From Gillisella terrae (GTDB taxonomy: Bacteria > Pseudomonadota > Alphaproteobacteria > Rhizobiales > Rhizobiaceae), in contig NZ_SSOA01000010.1 of NCBI RefSeq assembly GCF_004801395.1, positions 1 to 64,000 on the forward strand: a stretch of 64,000 bases of DNA. Direction: 5' to 3'. This document shows positions 26,941 to 36,378 of the stretch, one piece after another. How positions within the stretch are numbered: position 1 is the stretch's first letter; every line of letters begins with the position of its first letter. Made by a program: the position numbers and the translations under genes. The notes under the pieces were generated by a model. It made no database searches, had not been told where the DNA came from, and was given only the letters and a program-made list of their open reading frames with translations.

Positions 26941-28722
26941 TCAGTGGTTATGACGCGGGAGCGTTTTGGACAGCTTTTGAAATTGATCTGCCCCCCGAAT
27001 GGTGGCCCCATCCGCCAATTGCGTCACCGTTTCGCGGTAAATCATCTGCCAAGGTGTACCATTGGCGGGCACGGGCGGGATGCCTTCGGCCTTGCGACGG
27101 CTGATCTCTGCCTCATCCACCAGCATGTTGCAAAGGCCCTGATTGAAATCAATCCGCACCGTATCGCCGGTTCTGATCCAGGCAAGGCCACCACCTGCCG
27201 CACTTTCGGGTGAGGCATTCAAAATAGACGGGCTGTCTGCCGTGCCAGATTGGCGGCCATCGCCAATGGTTGGCAGGCTCGTGATGCCGCGTTTGAGTAG
27301 GTAATCCGGCGGCTGCATGTTCACAACTTCCGCCGATCCCGGCCAACCGAGTGGCCCAGCACCGCGAATGACAAGAATGGAGCGCTCATCAATATCAAGG
27401 GCCGGATCATTGATGCGGGCGTGATAATCTTCCGAGCCATCAAACACAATGGCGCGGCCTTCAAACACACCTTCCCGGCCCGGTTCACTCAAATAGCGGC
27501 TTCGAAAACCTTCCGACACCACGCTCATTTTCATAATAGCAAAATCGAACAAATTGCCTTTCAGCACCAGAAAACCCGCCCGCTCACGCAAAGGCTCATC
27601 AAAGGTCTTGATGACCTCGCGGTCGGTGGATTGCCGGTTTTCGAGATTGTCCGCTATGGATTTGCCGGTCACGGTGGCACAGTGGCCGTCCAGTTTTCCA
27701 GCCTGCAACAATTCCCACATAATGGCTGGCACCCCGCCCGCCCGATGAAAACGCTCACCAAGCCAGGCTCCCGCAGGCTGCACATTGGCCAGCAGCGGAA
27801 TATCAAAGCCATGCACCTGCCAATCTTCCGGTGTCAATTCAACACCGGCATGTTTGGCCATGGCCATCAAATGCGGTTGCGCATTGGTGGAGCCGCCAAT
27901 AGCAGAATTGACGCGGATTGCGTTGAGAAAAGCCTCGCGCGTCAAAATGTGAGAGGGCCGAATATCCTGCAACACCAGCTCAACGGCCCGCTGCCCGGTG
28001 CGATAGGCCATCTGCCCTCTTTCGCGATAGGCCGCCGGAATGGCGGCACAGCCGGTGAGCGACATGCCAAGCGCTTCGGCCAGCGCATTCATGGTCGAGG
28101 CCGTGCCCATGGTGTTGCAATGGCCAATCGAGGGTGCTGAGCTCAGCGCTGCATCAAGAAATTCTTCGCGGGTGATCTCGCCCGCCGCGTATTTTCGGCG
28201 TGAGCGCCAGATCACCGTGCCAGAGCCCACCAACTCGCCATCATGCCAGCCATCCAGCATCGGTCCGCCGGAAAACACAATGGCCGGAATATCCACCGTC
28301 GAGGCGGCCATCAGCGCCGATGGCGTGGTTTTATCGCAGCCGGTTGTCAGCACCACGCCATCTAGCGGATAGCCGTAGAGAATTTCCACTAGCCCAAGAT
28401 AGGCGAGATTGCGATCAAGAGCTGCCGTTGGGCGTTTGCAATTTTCAAACAGCGGATGCGAAGGAAACTCGATGGGAATGCCACCGGCATCGCGAATGCC
28501 GTCACGGATACGCTTGGCCAAATCCAGATGGTGGCGGTTGCACGGATTGATATCGCTGCCCGATTGGGCAATGCCGATGATCGGCTTGCCAGCGCGCAGC
28601 TCTTCCGGCGTCGTGCCATAATTCATGAAGCGCTCCAGATAGAGCGCGGTCATGTCGAGGTGGTCAGGATTGTCAAACCAGTCTTGTGAGCGTAACCTAC
28701 GACTTACATTTTCAGCGCTCAT
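26941..28722 (-). CDS. xylD: D-xylonate dehydratase (IlvD/Edd family)
   Basis: A 593-residue [Fe-S] dehydratase converting an aldonate to its 2-keto-3-deoxy derivative. Cluster cysteines lie in INPCNRHH, TTGCDKTTPS and GHCNTMGTAS. From the N-terminal RSQDWFDNPDHLDMTALYLE to the C-terminal KLPRHNH it resembles, as I remember it, Caulobacter XylD very closely, more than IlvD or Edd. L-arabonate or another pentonate remains possible. Its start overlaps the stop of denD by 4 bp, so denD-xylD is an operon read leftward. Confidence 0.85.
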   Translation of the reverse strand: MSAENVSRRLRSQDWFDNPDHLDMTALYLERFMNYGTTPEELRAGKPIIGIAQSGSDINPCNRHHLDLAKRIRDGIRDAGGIPIEFPSHPLFENCKRPTAALDRNLAYLGLVEILYGYPLDGVVLTTGCDKTTPSALMAASTVDIPAIVFSGGPMLDGWHDGELVGSGTVIWRSRRKYAAGEITREEFLDAALSSAPSIGHCNTMGTASTMNALAEALGMSLTGCAAIPAAYRERGQMAYRTGQRAVELVLQDIRPSHILTREAFLNAIRVNSAIGGSTNAQPHLMAMAKHAGVELTPEDWQVHGFDIPLLANVQPAGAWLGERFHRAGGVPAIMWELLQAGKLDGHCATVTGKSIADNLENRQSTDREVIKTFDEPLRERAGFLVLKGNLFDFAIMKMSVVSEGFRSRYLSEPGREGVFEGRAIVFDGSEDYHARINDPALDIDERSILVIRGAGPLGWPGSAEVVNMQPPDYLLKRGITSLPTIGDGRQSGTADSPSILNASPESAAGGGLAWIRTGDTVRIDFNQGLCNMLVDEAEISRRKAEGIPPVPANGTPWQMIYRETVTQLADGATIRGADQFQKLSKTLPRHNH

Positions 28723-29702
28723 AACTTGCCTCCCAGCTCATCCTCAATATGGACGCGGATGATCTCATCAAATGAGCTCTCTGCTGTAAAGCCCAATTCA
28801 CGAGCACGCCTGGCTTCAAAGCCCGGTGCCCAACCGGCACACATCCGCATGATCATCTCGTCTGGCTCACGGCGGATCAGCTTGACCGCATTATCGCCCG
28901 CAATGCGGCGCAGCGCGTCGATCTGCTCGCCCACTGTTGCACTCACGCCCGGCATGGACAGGGCACGGCGCGGCCCCACCTGTGACAAATCCATTGTCGC
29001 ACCATGAATGAGAAAGCCAACCGCCGAGCGCGGTGATGCATGCCAATGGCGTATATCGTCTGTCACCGGCAGCACGGCTTCCTGGCCAACCAGGGGTTCG
29101 CGCAAAATGCCGGAGAAAAAGCCGGATGCTGCTGCATTGGGCTTGCCGGGGCGAATGCAAATCGTGGGCAGACGAATGCCAATGCCATCCAGAAAACCAC
29201 GGCGGATATAATCGGACAGCAGCAATTCGCACACGGCTTTTTGCGTGCCATAGCTGGTCAGCGGTGTTGAGTGAAAATCATCGGAGATCGGATAGGGCAG
29301 CGGCGCACCAAACACGGCAATGGATGACGTAAACACCAGACGCGGATAATAGCGATCGGCATCATGGGCATGGCGCACGGCATCCAGAAGAAAGCGCATG
29401 CCATCCATATTGATCCGATAGCCTTTTTCAAAATCACGCTCCGCCTCACCCGACACAATGGCGGCGAGATGAAAAATCACATCCGGGCGGGTGTTGATCA
29501 GTCTTTCTGCTTCGCCAGCGGCAGAGAGATCGGCCTGCTCCAGCACCACACGACCATCAAAACCTGCCGGAGCCTCTGGCGTGATCACATCCACCAGGGT
29601 CATGGTCTCAACCGGCTTAGCACCCAGGCCACCGTCGCGCACCAGCCGCTCGCTAAGCTTGCGCCCCACCATCCCGGCCGCACCAATAATCATCACATGC
29701 AT
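28719..29702 (-). CDS. denD: NAD-dependent epimerase/dehydratase family, D-erythronate dehydrogenase-like (DenD)
   Basis: A 327-residue extended SDR with Rossmann motif IGAAGMVGRKL near residue 7 and catalytic YGTQK near residue 150. DenD oxidises D-erythronate to 2-keto-D-erythronate in tetronate catabolism, and the sequence pattern (RHWHASPRSAVGFLIHGATM, SMPGVSATVGEQIDALRRIA) fits that group. Here it is paired with xylD, so a role in pentonate or lactone chemistry is also possible. It is the first gene of the leftward operon, 177 bp from the divergent FAD oxidoreductase. Confidence 0.75.
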   Translation of the reverse strand: MHVMIIGAAGMVGRKLSERLVRDGGLGAKPVETMTLVDVITPEAPAGFDGRVVLEQADLSAAGEAERLINTRPDVIFHLAAIVSGEAERDFEKGYRINMDGMRFLLDAVRHAHDADRYYPRLVFTSSIAVFGAPLPYPISDDFHSTPLTSYGTQKAVCELLLSDYIRRGFLDGIGIRLPTICIRPGKPNAAASGFFSGILREPLVGQEAVLPVTDDIRHWHASPRSAVGFLIHGATMDLSQVGPRRALSMPGVSATVGEQIDALRRIAGDNAVKLIRREPDEMIMRMCAGWAPGFEARRARELGFTAESSFDEIIRVHIEDELGGKL

Positions 29703-29771
29703 TACAGTCTCCTCCCTCAGACGTCCTTCTCAACAGCGGCCCTCCCGGAGCCACGTTGAAAAAACATTTGT

Positions 29772-29790
29772 AAGGTTGTCTGATAACCTT
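29772..29790. promoter_or_regulatory. Candidate GntR operator before denD and the FAD oxidoreductase
   Basis: AAGGTT-GTCTGAT-AACCTT forms a 6+7+6 inverted repeat containing TTGTCTGATAA. It shares the core TTGTCWGA with the larger palindrome at 32238-32266, suggesting both are sites for the FadR-type GntR regulator encoded at 31352. Confidence 0.55.
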
Positions 29791-29878
29791 ATATCATCCG
29801 AATGAAAACCAAATAATGCATTTGCCCTCTTCTGTCGTCGTATCTGGCAAGGAACAGGAGCAAGGACCGGGAGGACCA

Positions 29879-31309
29879 ATGACCCAAAAAGCCACGCGGA
29901 TTGCCGCTTTAAAAGCGATGCTTGGAGATGATCTTGTGCTGGCGGGCGAAGATATCGCCCGCTATTGCCGCGATTGGCATGGCGATGTCATCTCTGATGC
30001 CTTGGCGGTCTTGCGCCCGCGCACCACAGAAGATGTGTCCGCCTGTGTGCGGGCCACGAACTCACTTGGCGTTTCCCTTGTCCCGCAGGGCGGCAATACC
30101 GGGCTGGTGCTGGGTGGTATTCCTGATGAACCGGCCCATCAGGTGATCATCAGCCTTGAGCGCATGAACCGTATCCGCATGCTGGATACCGATGATTTTT
30201 CGGCCGTGGTTGAAGCAGGAGCCGTTCTCGGCAGTTTCAAAGACAAGGTTGAGGAAGCCGGTCTGTTCTTTCCGCTGGCGCTGGGCGCACAAGGATCCTG
30301 CCAGATCGGCGGCAATGTTTCGACCAATGCGGGCGGCATCAATGTTTTGCGCTATGGCATGACACGGGAGCTGGTGTTGGGGCTTGAAGTTGTGCTGCCG
30401 GACGGCTCGATTTTTGATGGACTTTCAACCTTACGCAAAGACAATCGCGGTATTGATCTCAAGCAGTTGTTTATCGGCGCGGAAGGCACCCTGGGTATTG
30501 TCACGGCGGTCGCCGTCAAACTCATGCCCAAGCCCTCGCAAGTGGCAACTGCCCTGCTCGGCCTCAAATCGCTGGAGGATGCGATCGCGCTTTACCGCCG
30601 CGCCCGGCACGATTGCTGCGATCTCATGTCTGCTTTCGAATTCATGCCGCCTCTGGCTTTCACTCTGGCGCGCGAGGCAATGCCGGACCTTGCCATGCCA
30701 CTCAGCGGTGAGAATCCCGCCTATGTGCTGATGGAAATTTCCGGCTCCGGCCTGGTTGATATCGACGATCTCATGCAGCGCTTTTTGGAAGGTGCCCTAA
30801 ATGATGGGCTGGTGATCGATGGTGTTATTGCCAGCTCTAATAGCCATGCGCGCAATCTCTGGCTTTTCCGCGAAGGCATGAATGAGGGGCAGGCCAAACG
30901 CGGGCCGCATTTGCGCACCGATGTATCTGTGCCGCTCTCAAAACTTCCCGCTTTCGTGCGCGATGCAGAAACCGCAGTTATGGCAAGCCTGCCCGATTGC
31001 CTGTGCGTCTCTTATGGCCATATCGGCGATGGCAATGTGCATCTCAATGTCTTGCCGCCAAGCCACCTGCCCCGCGCGGAAAAGGACCAACGGATTTATC
31101 TGGCGAAAAACATCATCAACGAGGTGGTGGATGCGTTTGGCGGCTCGATCAGCGCCGAACACGGCATAGGTCGCCTGAAACGGCCTGATTTCGAAGCCCG
31201 TTTGCCCGATGTTCAACGCCAGTTGTTGACTGCGATCAAGACAGCCATTGACCCAAACAGTGATATGAATAGAGGTTGCCAATTGAATTTTGCAAGCACA
31301 ATCCCTTAA
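29879..31309 (+). CDS. FAD-linked oxidoreductase, D-2-hydroxyacid dehydrogenase type (GlcD/D2HGDH-like)
   Basis: A 476-residue flavoprotein: PCMH-type FAD domain (VPQGGNTGLVLGGIPD near residue 68, GSCQIGGNVSTNAGGINVLR near 140) and FAD-oxidase C-terminal domain with HIGDGNVHLN and AEHGIGRLK, whose histidines are usually metal ligands. The family oxidises D-lactate, D-2-hydroxyglutarate or similar acids. ATG 29879 follows GGGAGGACC; an in-frame ATG at 29816 lacks one. Divergent from denD-xylD and followed by its probable GntR regulator. Confidence 0.88.
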   Translation: MTQKATRIAALKAMLGDDLVLAGEDIARYCRDWHGDVISDALAVLRPRTTEDVSACVRATNSLGVSLVPQGGNTGLVLGGIPDEPAHQVIISLERMNRIRMLDTDDFSAVVEAGAVLGSFKDKVEEAGLFFPLALGAQGSCQIGGNVSTNAGGINVLRYGMTRELVLGLEVVLPDGSIFDGLSTLRKDNRGIDLKQLFIGAEGTLGIVTAVAVKLMPKPSQVATALLGLKSLEDAIALYRRARHDCCDLMSAFEFMPPLAFTLAREAMPDLAMPLSGENPAYVLMEISGSGLVDIDDLMQRFLEGALNDGLVIDGVIASSNSHARNLWLFREGMNEGQAKRGPHLRTDVSVPLSKLPAFVRDAETAVMASLPDCLCVSYGHIGDGNVHLNVLPPSHLPRAEKDQRIYLAKNIINEVVDAFGGSISAEHGIGRLKRPDFEARLPDVQRQLLTAIKTAIDPNSDMNRGCQLNFASTIP

Positions 31310-31351
31310 ACATGGGCAACCCTTAAATCAGGTGGGCCTCAGCGCGGGTCT

Positions 31352-32086
31352 TTGCTCAACATGGGACACGGAATGTCGATGGATTTCGGCCAGATCAGAC
31401 GCAGCGAACATCTTCCCGCACGCATTGCGGCCCAAATTGCTGGCGATATCCAGGAAGGACGCCTGAATCCGGGAGACAAATTGCCAACCGAGCATTTTCT
31501 CTCCAAGGCGCTGGGCGTCAGCCGCTCTGTGGTGCGTGAAGCCATTGCTCAATTGCGCAATGAAGGACTGGTGGAAACCCGTCAGGGCGTTGGTGCATTT
31601 GTGACGGAGCGGCAAACACGTCTGATCCGCATCAATGACGGCGAACTGCTGGAAAGCGAAGGTTTTCGCGATCTTTTTCAGTTGCGCATCCCTTTGGAAA
31701 TTGAGGCTGCGGGCCTTGCGGCCCTGCATCACACCGCAGATGATCTGGCAAAGATCGACGCATCGATGGCTTTGATGACCGGATCGGAAAAATGGACCGC
31801 TGAGGGCATTCATGCCGACCTTGCTTTTCACCGGGCTGTGGCCGAGGCCACCGGCAACGATTATTTTGCAATGTTTATAAGCTTTATTGCCGAGCGGATC
31901 GGCCTTGCCATCAATTCGGCCCGCGCCCGCGCCGTGCTGGAGGAAATTGTCGAGGTCACCATTGAAGAGCATGTGGCTGTGCGCGATGCAATAGCTCGGC
32001 GGGATCCGCAAGCGGCGCGCGCGGCCATGCGCGCCCATCTGCTGGGTGCCGCAAGCCGCATTGAATTGGCTCTCGACGTGTTTTGA
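31352..32086 (+). CDS. GntR-family (FadR/FCD subfamily) transcriptional regulator
   Basis: A 244-residue FadR-type regulator: winged HTH around residues 20-85 (GDKLPTEHFLSKALGVSRSV, then VREAIAQLRNEGLVETRQGV) and an FCD domain whose metal-binding histidines fit HADLAFHRAVAE and EEHVAVRDAI. The start could be ATG 31352, 31361 or 31373. It sits between the oxidoreductase and xylX; two related inverted repeats (29772, 32238) upstream of the flanking transcripts are its likely operators. An aldonate or keto-acid effector is inferred. Confidence 0.88.
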   Translation: MLNMGHGMSMDFGQIRRSEHLPARIAAQIAGDIQEGRLNPGDKLPTEHFLSKALGVSRSVVREAIAQLRNEGLVETRQGVGAFVTERQTRLIRINDGELLESEGFRDLFQLRIPLEIEAAGLAALHHTADDLAKIDASMALMTGSEKWTAEGIHADLAFHRAVAEATGNDYFAMFISFIAERIGLAINSARARAVLEEIVEVTIEEHVAVRDAIARRDPQAARAAMRAHLLGAASRIELALDVF

Positions 32087-32237
32087 TTGCGACGGATCAA
32101 TGCGCTTTTCGGGGCGCTTTTCAGGGCGCGTCATTCTCCTGGCAAAGAGTGAATGTCCATTGACAACCACCTTGCGCAACCAATCGCACATTTAAACGAC
32201 TGGACAAACACGAGAGGGTTGATTAAAACTGCTCGAA

Positions 32238-32266
32238 TTAACTTGTCAGACATCCTGACAAGTTAA
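32238..32266. promoter_or_regulatory. Candidate GntR operator upstream of xylX
   Basis: TTAACTTGTCAG, spacer ACATC, CTGACAAGTTAA: a perfect 12+5+12 inverted repeat 47 bp before the xylX start. FadR-type regulators bind such sites; it is the strongest operator-like palindrome in the island. Confidence 0.7.
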
Positions 32267-32312
32267 CGGATAACTGGAGGGTTATCTGTCGATAAGCATA
32301 AGGGAGGAGACT

Positions 32313-33482
32313 TTGAATTCCACGCATGTGTTGAATTCCGGCATGATTTTGCCTGATGATGCCGCTGACGCCATCTTGATTGGCCGGGTCTGGTCCAATG
32401 GCGAGAATGGCCCCTGCCCGGTTTTGATCCGGGGTGGACGAGTGCTGAATCTCAGTGCAGTCGCCGCAACCGTTTCTGGCCTGCTTGAGATCGAGACAAT
32501 TGCCGATTATCTGACGCAAGCAACGGATCTGCCCGATCTGGGTCCTTTGGACGATTTTCTGAACCGATCAGCAGGTCATCTTCTCGCCCCCATTGATCTT
32601 CAGGCCGTCAAAGCGGCGGGCGTCACCTTTGCTGACAGCATGTTGGAGCGTGTCATCGAAGAACAGGCGAGAGGCGATAGCGCTCGCGCTCAAGACATTC
32701 GCGCGCGTCTGGCCCCGGTGCTCGGCGATAATTTGCGCGGCATTGCGGCAGGTTCTGAACAGGCGGCCCGCGTCAAAGCCCTACTGCAAGAGATGAACCT
32801 CTGGTCGCAATATCTCGAAGTGGGTATTGGCCCGGATGCGGAAATTTTCACCAAGGCACAGCCTATGTCCTCGGTTGGCTGCGGAGATACCGTCGGTATT
32901 CATCCAATCTCTGAGTGGAACAACCCTGAGCCGGAAGTGGTGCTGGTGATCCGCTCCGACGGCACAATTCTAGGGGCCACTCTTGGCAATGACGTAAATT
33001 TGCGCGATGTCGAAGGCCGCTCGGCCTTGCTTCTGGGCAAGGCGAAAGACAACAATGCGTCTTGCGCCATCGGCCCGTTTATTCGCCTGTTCAATGGCAC
33101 GTTCACGCTGGATGTTTTGAGCCGGGTTCGGGTTTCTCTCCATGTGATCGGCACGGACGGCTTTGAAATGACCGGCGAAAGCCCGATGGAGGCCATCAGC
33201 CGCACACCAACTGCGCTAGCGTCCCAATTGCGCAATCGAAACCATCAATATCCCGATGGTGCCGTGCTGTTTCTCGGCACCATGTTTGCCCCGGTCAAAG
33301 ACAGACGCGGCCCCGGCCAGGGTTTTACCCACGAAATCGGTGATCGGGTCGAGATTGCATCCCCCCTGCTTGGCCGTCTGATCAATTGGGTGGACCGCAG
33401 CGATGCGTGCCCCGAATGGACTTTCGGCACCCGCGCCCTGATGCGCAATCTGGCCATGCGTGGCCTGAGCGAAAAGGTGTAG
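32313..33482 (+). CDS. xylX: 2-keto-3-deoxy-D-xylonate dehydratase, fumarylacetoacetase family (XylX-like)
   Basis: A 389-residue FAH-fold protein. ERVIEEQARGDSARAQDIRA, LWSQYLEVGIGPDAEIFTKA, WNNPEPEVVL, LGNDVNLRDVEGRSALLLGK and GTMFAPVKDR correspond, as I remember them, to Caulobacter XylX, which converts 2-keto-3-deoxy-xylonate to alpha-ketoglutarate semialdehyde (Weimberg pathway). The start is unusual: TTG 32313 is placed 5 bp after AGGGAGGAGA; the first ATG, 30 bp further, has no such site. First gene of a rightward operon with the TRAP genes 4 bp downstream. Confidence 0.85.
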   Translation: MNSTHVLNSGMILPDDAADAILIGRVWSNGENGPCPVLIRGGRVLNLSAVAATVSGLLEIETIADYLTQATDLPDLGPLDDFLNRSAGHLLAPIDLQAVKAAGVTFADSMLERVIEEQARGDSARAQDIRARLAPVLGDNLRGIAAGSEQAARVKALLQEMNLWSQYLEVGIGPDAEIFTKAQPMSSVGCGDTVGIHPISEWNNPEPEVVLVIRSDGTILGATLGNDVNLRDVEGRSALLLGKAKDNNASCAIGPFIRLFNGTFTLDVLSRVRVSLHVIGTDGFEMTGESPMEAISRTPTALASQLRNRNHQYPDGAVLFLGTMFAPVKDRRGPGQGFTHEIGDRVEIASPLLGRLINWVDRSDACPEWTFGTRALMRNLAMRGLSEKV

Positions 33483-33486
33483 CACC

Positions 33487-34023
33487 ATGGTCAAAACCCT
33501 AATTCATTGGTTTTTCCGCTTTTTGGACGTCCTGCTCATCCTCATGCTGGCGGGCATGGTATTGATGGTCTTTGTCAACGTCGTCATGCGCTATGGTTTT
33601 AATTCCGGCATTGCTGTCTCGGATGAAATGGCCCGATACTTCTTCGTCTGGCTCACCTTTATTGGTGCGGTGGTGGTGCATCGGGAAAACCTGAACATGG
33701 GCGTTGAAACCATTGTTGCCAAATTCGGGCGCGGTGGCAGGCTGGTGCTGATGGGCCTGTCCAATCTCGTCATTCTTCTGTGCGCGGGCGTGTTTTTTCT
33801 CGGCACATGGAAACAAATGCCGATCAATGCATCCATGGTCGCACCCGTGACCGGCCTATCCATGGGCTGGGTCTATGGTATTGGGCTTTTCTGTGGGGCC
33901 GGTATTTTTCTGGTCACGCTGGAGCGTTTGTTTCGCGTGGTGACAGGCAAAATCACAGAGGATGAAATCGCCGCCTTTGCTGGTGAAGGTGCCGCAATTG
34001 AGCACATGAAGGAGCGCCTCTGA
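33487..34023 (+). CDS. TRAP transporter small permease, DctQ family
   Basis: A 178-residue four-helix protein, MVFVNVVMRYGFNSGIAVSD then EMARYFFVWLTFIGAVVVHR, a clear DctQ. It begins 4 bp after xylX and its TGA overlaps the DctM ATG (TGATG), tying the importer to the keto-acid dehydratase and implying uptake of the pathway's acid substrate. Confidence 0.92.
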   Translation: MVKTLIHWFFRFLDVLLILMLAGMVLMVFVNVVMRYGFNSGIAVSDEMARYFFVWLTFIGAVVVHRENLNMGVETIVAKFGRGGRLVLMGLSNLVILLCAGVFFLGTWKQMPINASMVAPVTGLSMGWVYGIGLFCGAGIFLVTLERLFRVVTGKITEDEIAAFAGEGAAIEHMKERL

Positions 34024-35300
34024 TGACCCTTCTTGTTTTCATCTCATCCCTCCTGGGGGCCATGGCCATTGGTGTGCCGGTTGCATTTTCACTGATGCTC
34101 TGCGGCATCACGCTGATGTGGTATATGGGCATGTTCAACTCGCAGATCATTGCGCAAAACATGATCGCGGGCGTGGATACGTTTACACTTCTCGCCATCC
34201 CCTTCTTCATTCTCGCGGGCGAATTGATGAATTCCGGCGGGCTGTCACGCCGCATCATTGATTTTGCCATTGCCTGTGTTGGTCATATTCGCGGTGGCCT
34301 TGGGCTGGTTGCCATTGCAGCCGCCGTCATCATGGCCAGCATTTCCGGCTCGGCTGCCGCCGACACCGCAGCCCTTGCCGCTGTGCTGATCCCAATGATG
34401 GCAAAGGCCGGTTACAACGTGCCGCGCTCGGCCGGATTGATCGCGGCAGGCGGCATTATCGCCCCGATTATTCCCCCGTCCATGGCCTTTATTGTCTTTG
34501 GTGTGGCTGCCAATGTCTCCATCACCAAACTGTTCATGGCAGGCGTGGTACCGGGCTTGATAATGGGCGTGTCTCTGGTCATCACCTGGCTGATTGTGGC
34601 GCGAAAGGACAATGTGCAACCGCTCCCCCGTGTTCCAGGCAAAGAGCGCCTGAAGGTGACGGGTCGGGCGGCATGGGCGCTGGGCATGCCGGTGATTATT
34701 CTGGGTGGCATCAAAGCGGGTGTGGTGACGCCAACAGAAGCCGCCGTGGTGGCTGCCATGTATGCGATGTTTGTGGGCATCTTCATCTATAAAGAATTGA
34801 AGTTGCGTGATCTGCCCGGCGTTTTTCTGCAAGCTGCAAAAACCACGGCTGTCATTATGTTTTTGGTCTGTGCAGCACTGGTTTCGGCATGGCTTATCAC
34901 GGCTGCCAATATTCCAGCAGAAGTCAGCGGCTATATCGAGCCCCTGATTGATCGGCCAAAATTGCTGATGTTGGTCATCATGGTGCTGGTGCTGATTGTC
35001 GGCACAGCTCTTGATCTGACGCCAACAATCTTGATCCTGACACCCGTCTTGCTGCCGATCATCAAAATGGCAGGAATTGATCCTGTCTATTTTGGTGTGC
35101 TGTTCATCATGAACACCTGCATCGGCCTCCTCACCCCGCCGGTCGGCGTGGTGCTCAACGTGGTCAGCGGTGTTGGTCGCGTGCCGCTTGGTCGGGTTAT
35201 TCGCGGTGTCATGCCGTTTTTGCTCACCGAAATCGCGGTGCTTTTCCTGCTTGTTCTGTTCCCAGATCTGGTTCTGGTTCCTGCCCGGTGGCTCTACTAA
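34023..35300 (+). CDS. TRAP transporter large permease, DctM family
   Basis: A 425-residue permease with the same motifs as the paralogue at 13624 (LLAIPFFILAGELM, ISGSAAADTAALAAVLIPMM, LTPPVGVVLNVVSGVGRVPL). With DctQ and the binding protein downstream it forms a Na+-driven importer of an organic acid, presumably the aldonate degraded by XylD/XylX. Confidence 0.95.
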   Translation: MTLLVFISSLLGAMAIGVPVAFSLMLCGITLMWYMGMFNSQIIAQNMIAGVDTFTLLAIPFFILAGELMNSGGLSRRIIDFAIACVGHIRGGLGLVAIAAAVIMASISGSAAADTAALAAVLIPMMAKAGYNVPRSAGLIAAGGIIAPIIPPSMAFIVFGVAANVSITKLFMAGVVPGLIMGVSLVITWLIVARKDNVQPLPRVPGKERLKVTGRAAWALGMPVIILGGIKAGVVTPTEAAVVAAMYAMFVGIFIYKELKLRDLPGVFLQAAKTTAVIMFLVCAALVSAWLITAANIPAEVSGYIEPLIDRPKLLMLVIMVLVLIVGTALDLTPTILILTPVLLPIIKMAGIDPVYFGVLFIMNTCIGLLTPPVGVVLNVVSGVGRVPLGRVIRGVMPFLLTEIAVLFLLVLFPDLVLVPARWLY

Positions 35301-35345
35301 CGCGCCATCGATTCCGATCTCTTTCTCTAACCTCGGGAGGATAGT

Positions 35346-36356
35346 ATGAGAAAGTATATCACCACCGCCACTGCCGCCATTTTGGCAGCATCCACCTTGC
35401 TGGCCGCACCGGCCCATGCTGAATTCAGCAATCGCAATATGCGTGTGTCGAATGGCATTAACGCCGACCATCCCGTGGGGGCGGGCATCAAGGCCATGCA
35501 AACCTGCCTTGATGAAAAATCGGGCGGCAAGATGAAAATCACCGCTTTCTGGGGCGGTGCCTTGGGCGGAGATTTGCAAGCCACACAAGCCCTTCGCTCT
35601 GGCGTGCAAGAAGGTGTCGTCAGCTCTTCTTCTCCCTTGGTGGGCATTGTGCCAGCCCTTGGCGTTTTTGACCTGCCCTTCCTGTTTGCCAATCAGGACG
35701 AAGCCTACAAAGTCATGGACGGCGAATTCGGCGATTTTCTCAATAAAAAGCTGCTCGACGTGGGTCTGGTCAATCTTGCCTATTGGGAAAATGGCTTTCG
35801 CAACCTTTCCAACTCCAAACGCCCCGTGACGAAGTGGGAAGATCTGGAAGGCATGAAGGTTCGCGTCATGCAGAACAATATTTTCCTCGATACCTTCGAC
35901 AATTTTGGGGCCAATGCCACGCCTATGGCGTTCGGCGAAGTCTTCTCGGCTTTGGAAACCAAGGCGATTGACGCACAGGAAAATCCCTATGTGACCATCG
36001 ACACCTCAAAATTTTACGAGGTGCAGTCCTATGTCAGTGAAACTCGACATGCCTACACCCCGTTCCTGTTCCTGTTCTCCAAGGCGATTTTCGACACCTA
36101 TTCCCCGGATGAGCAAAAAGCTCTGAAGGATTGCGCAATTGTTGGCCGAGATGTTGAGCGCAAGGTCATTACCGAGCTGAACAAGAAATCTCTTGAAAAA
36201 ATCGAGGCTGCTGGCGTGAAGTTCAACACGCTTTCGCCAGAAGAACACAAGAACATGCTCGAAAAATCTCAAACCGTCTATGAGAAGCACAAGAAAGAAA
36301 TTGGTGAGGACGTGGTGGATCGCGTTCAAAAGATTTTGGCCGATATGCGTAAGTAA
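35346..36356 (+). CDS. TRAP transporter substrate-binding protein, DctP family
   Basis: A 336-residue periplasmic protein with signal peptide MRKYITTATAAILAASTLLA (cleavage after AHA). The DctP arginine segment is GMKVRVMQNN; ETKAIDAQENP is the second conserved block. GGGAGG precedes the ATG. A strong terminator 22 bp after the stop ends the xylX-dctQMP operon. Two Cys residues (MQTCLDEK and LKDCAIVG) could form a disulphide. Confidence 0.92.
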   Translation: MRKYITTATAAILAASTLLAAPAHAEFSNRNMRVSNGINADHPVGAGIKAMQTCLDEKSGGKMKITAFWGGALGGDLQATQALRSGVQEGVVSSSSPLVGIVPALGVFDLPFLFANQDEAYKVMDGEFGDFLNKKLLDVGLVNLAYWENGFRNLSNSKRPVTKWEDLEGMKVRVMQNNIFLDTFDNFGANATPMAFGEVFSALETKAIDAQENPYVTIDTSKFYEVQSYVSETRHAYTPFLFLFSKAIFDTYSPDEQKALKDCAIVGRDVERKVITELNKKSLEKIEAAGVKFNTLSPEEHKNMLEKSQTVYEKHKKEIGEDVVDRVQKILADMRK

Positions 36357-36378
36357 AGACTTATATATTTGACATCTC

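Noticed and set aside
34245..35609. A 454-codon minus-strand frame opposite dctM and dctP
   Set aside because: Same artefact as at 12787: both TRAP operons give long antisense frames because of their codon use.
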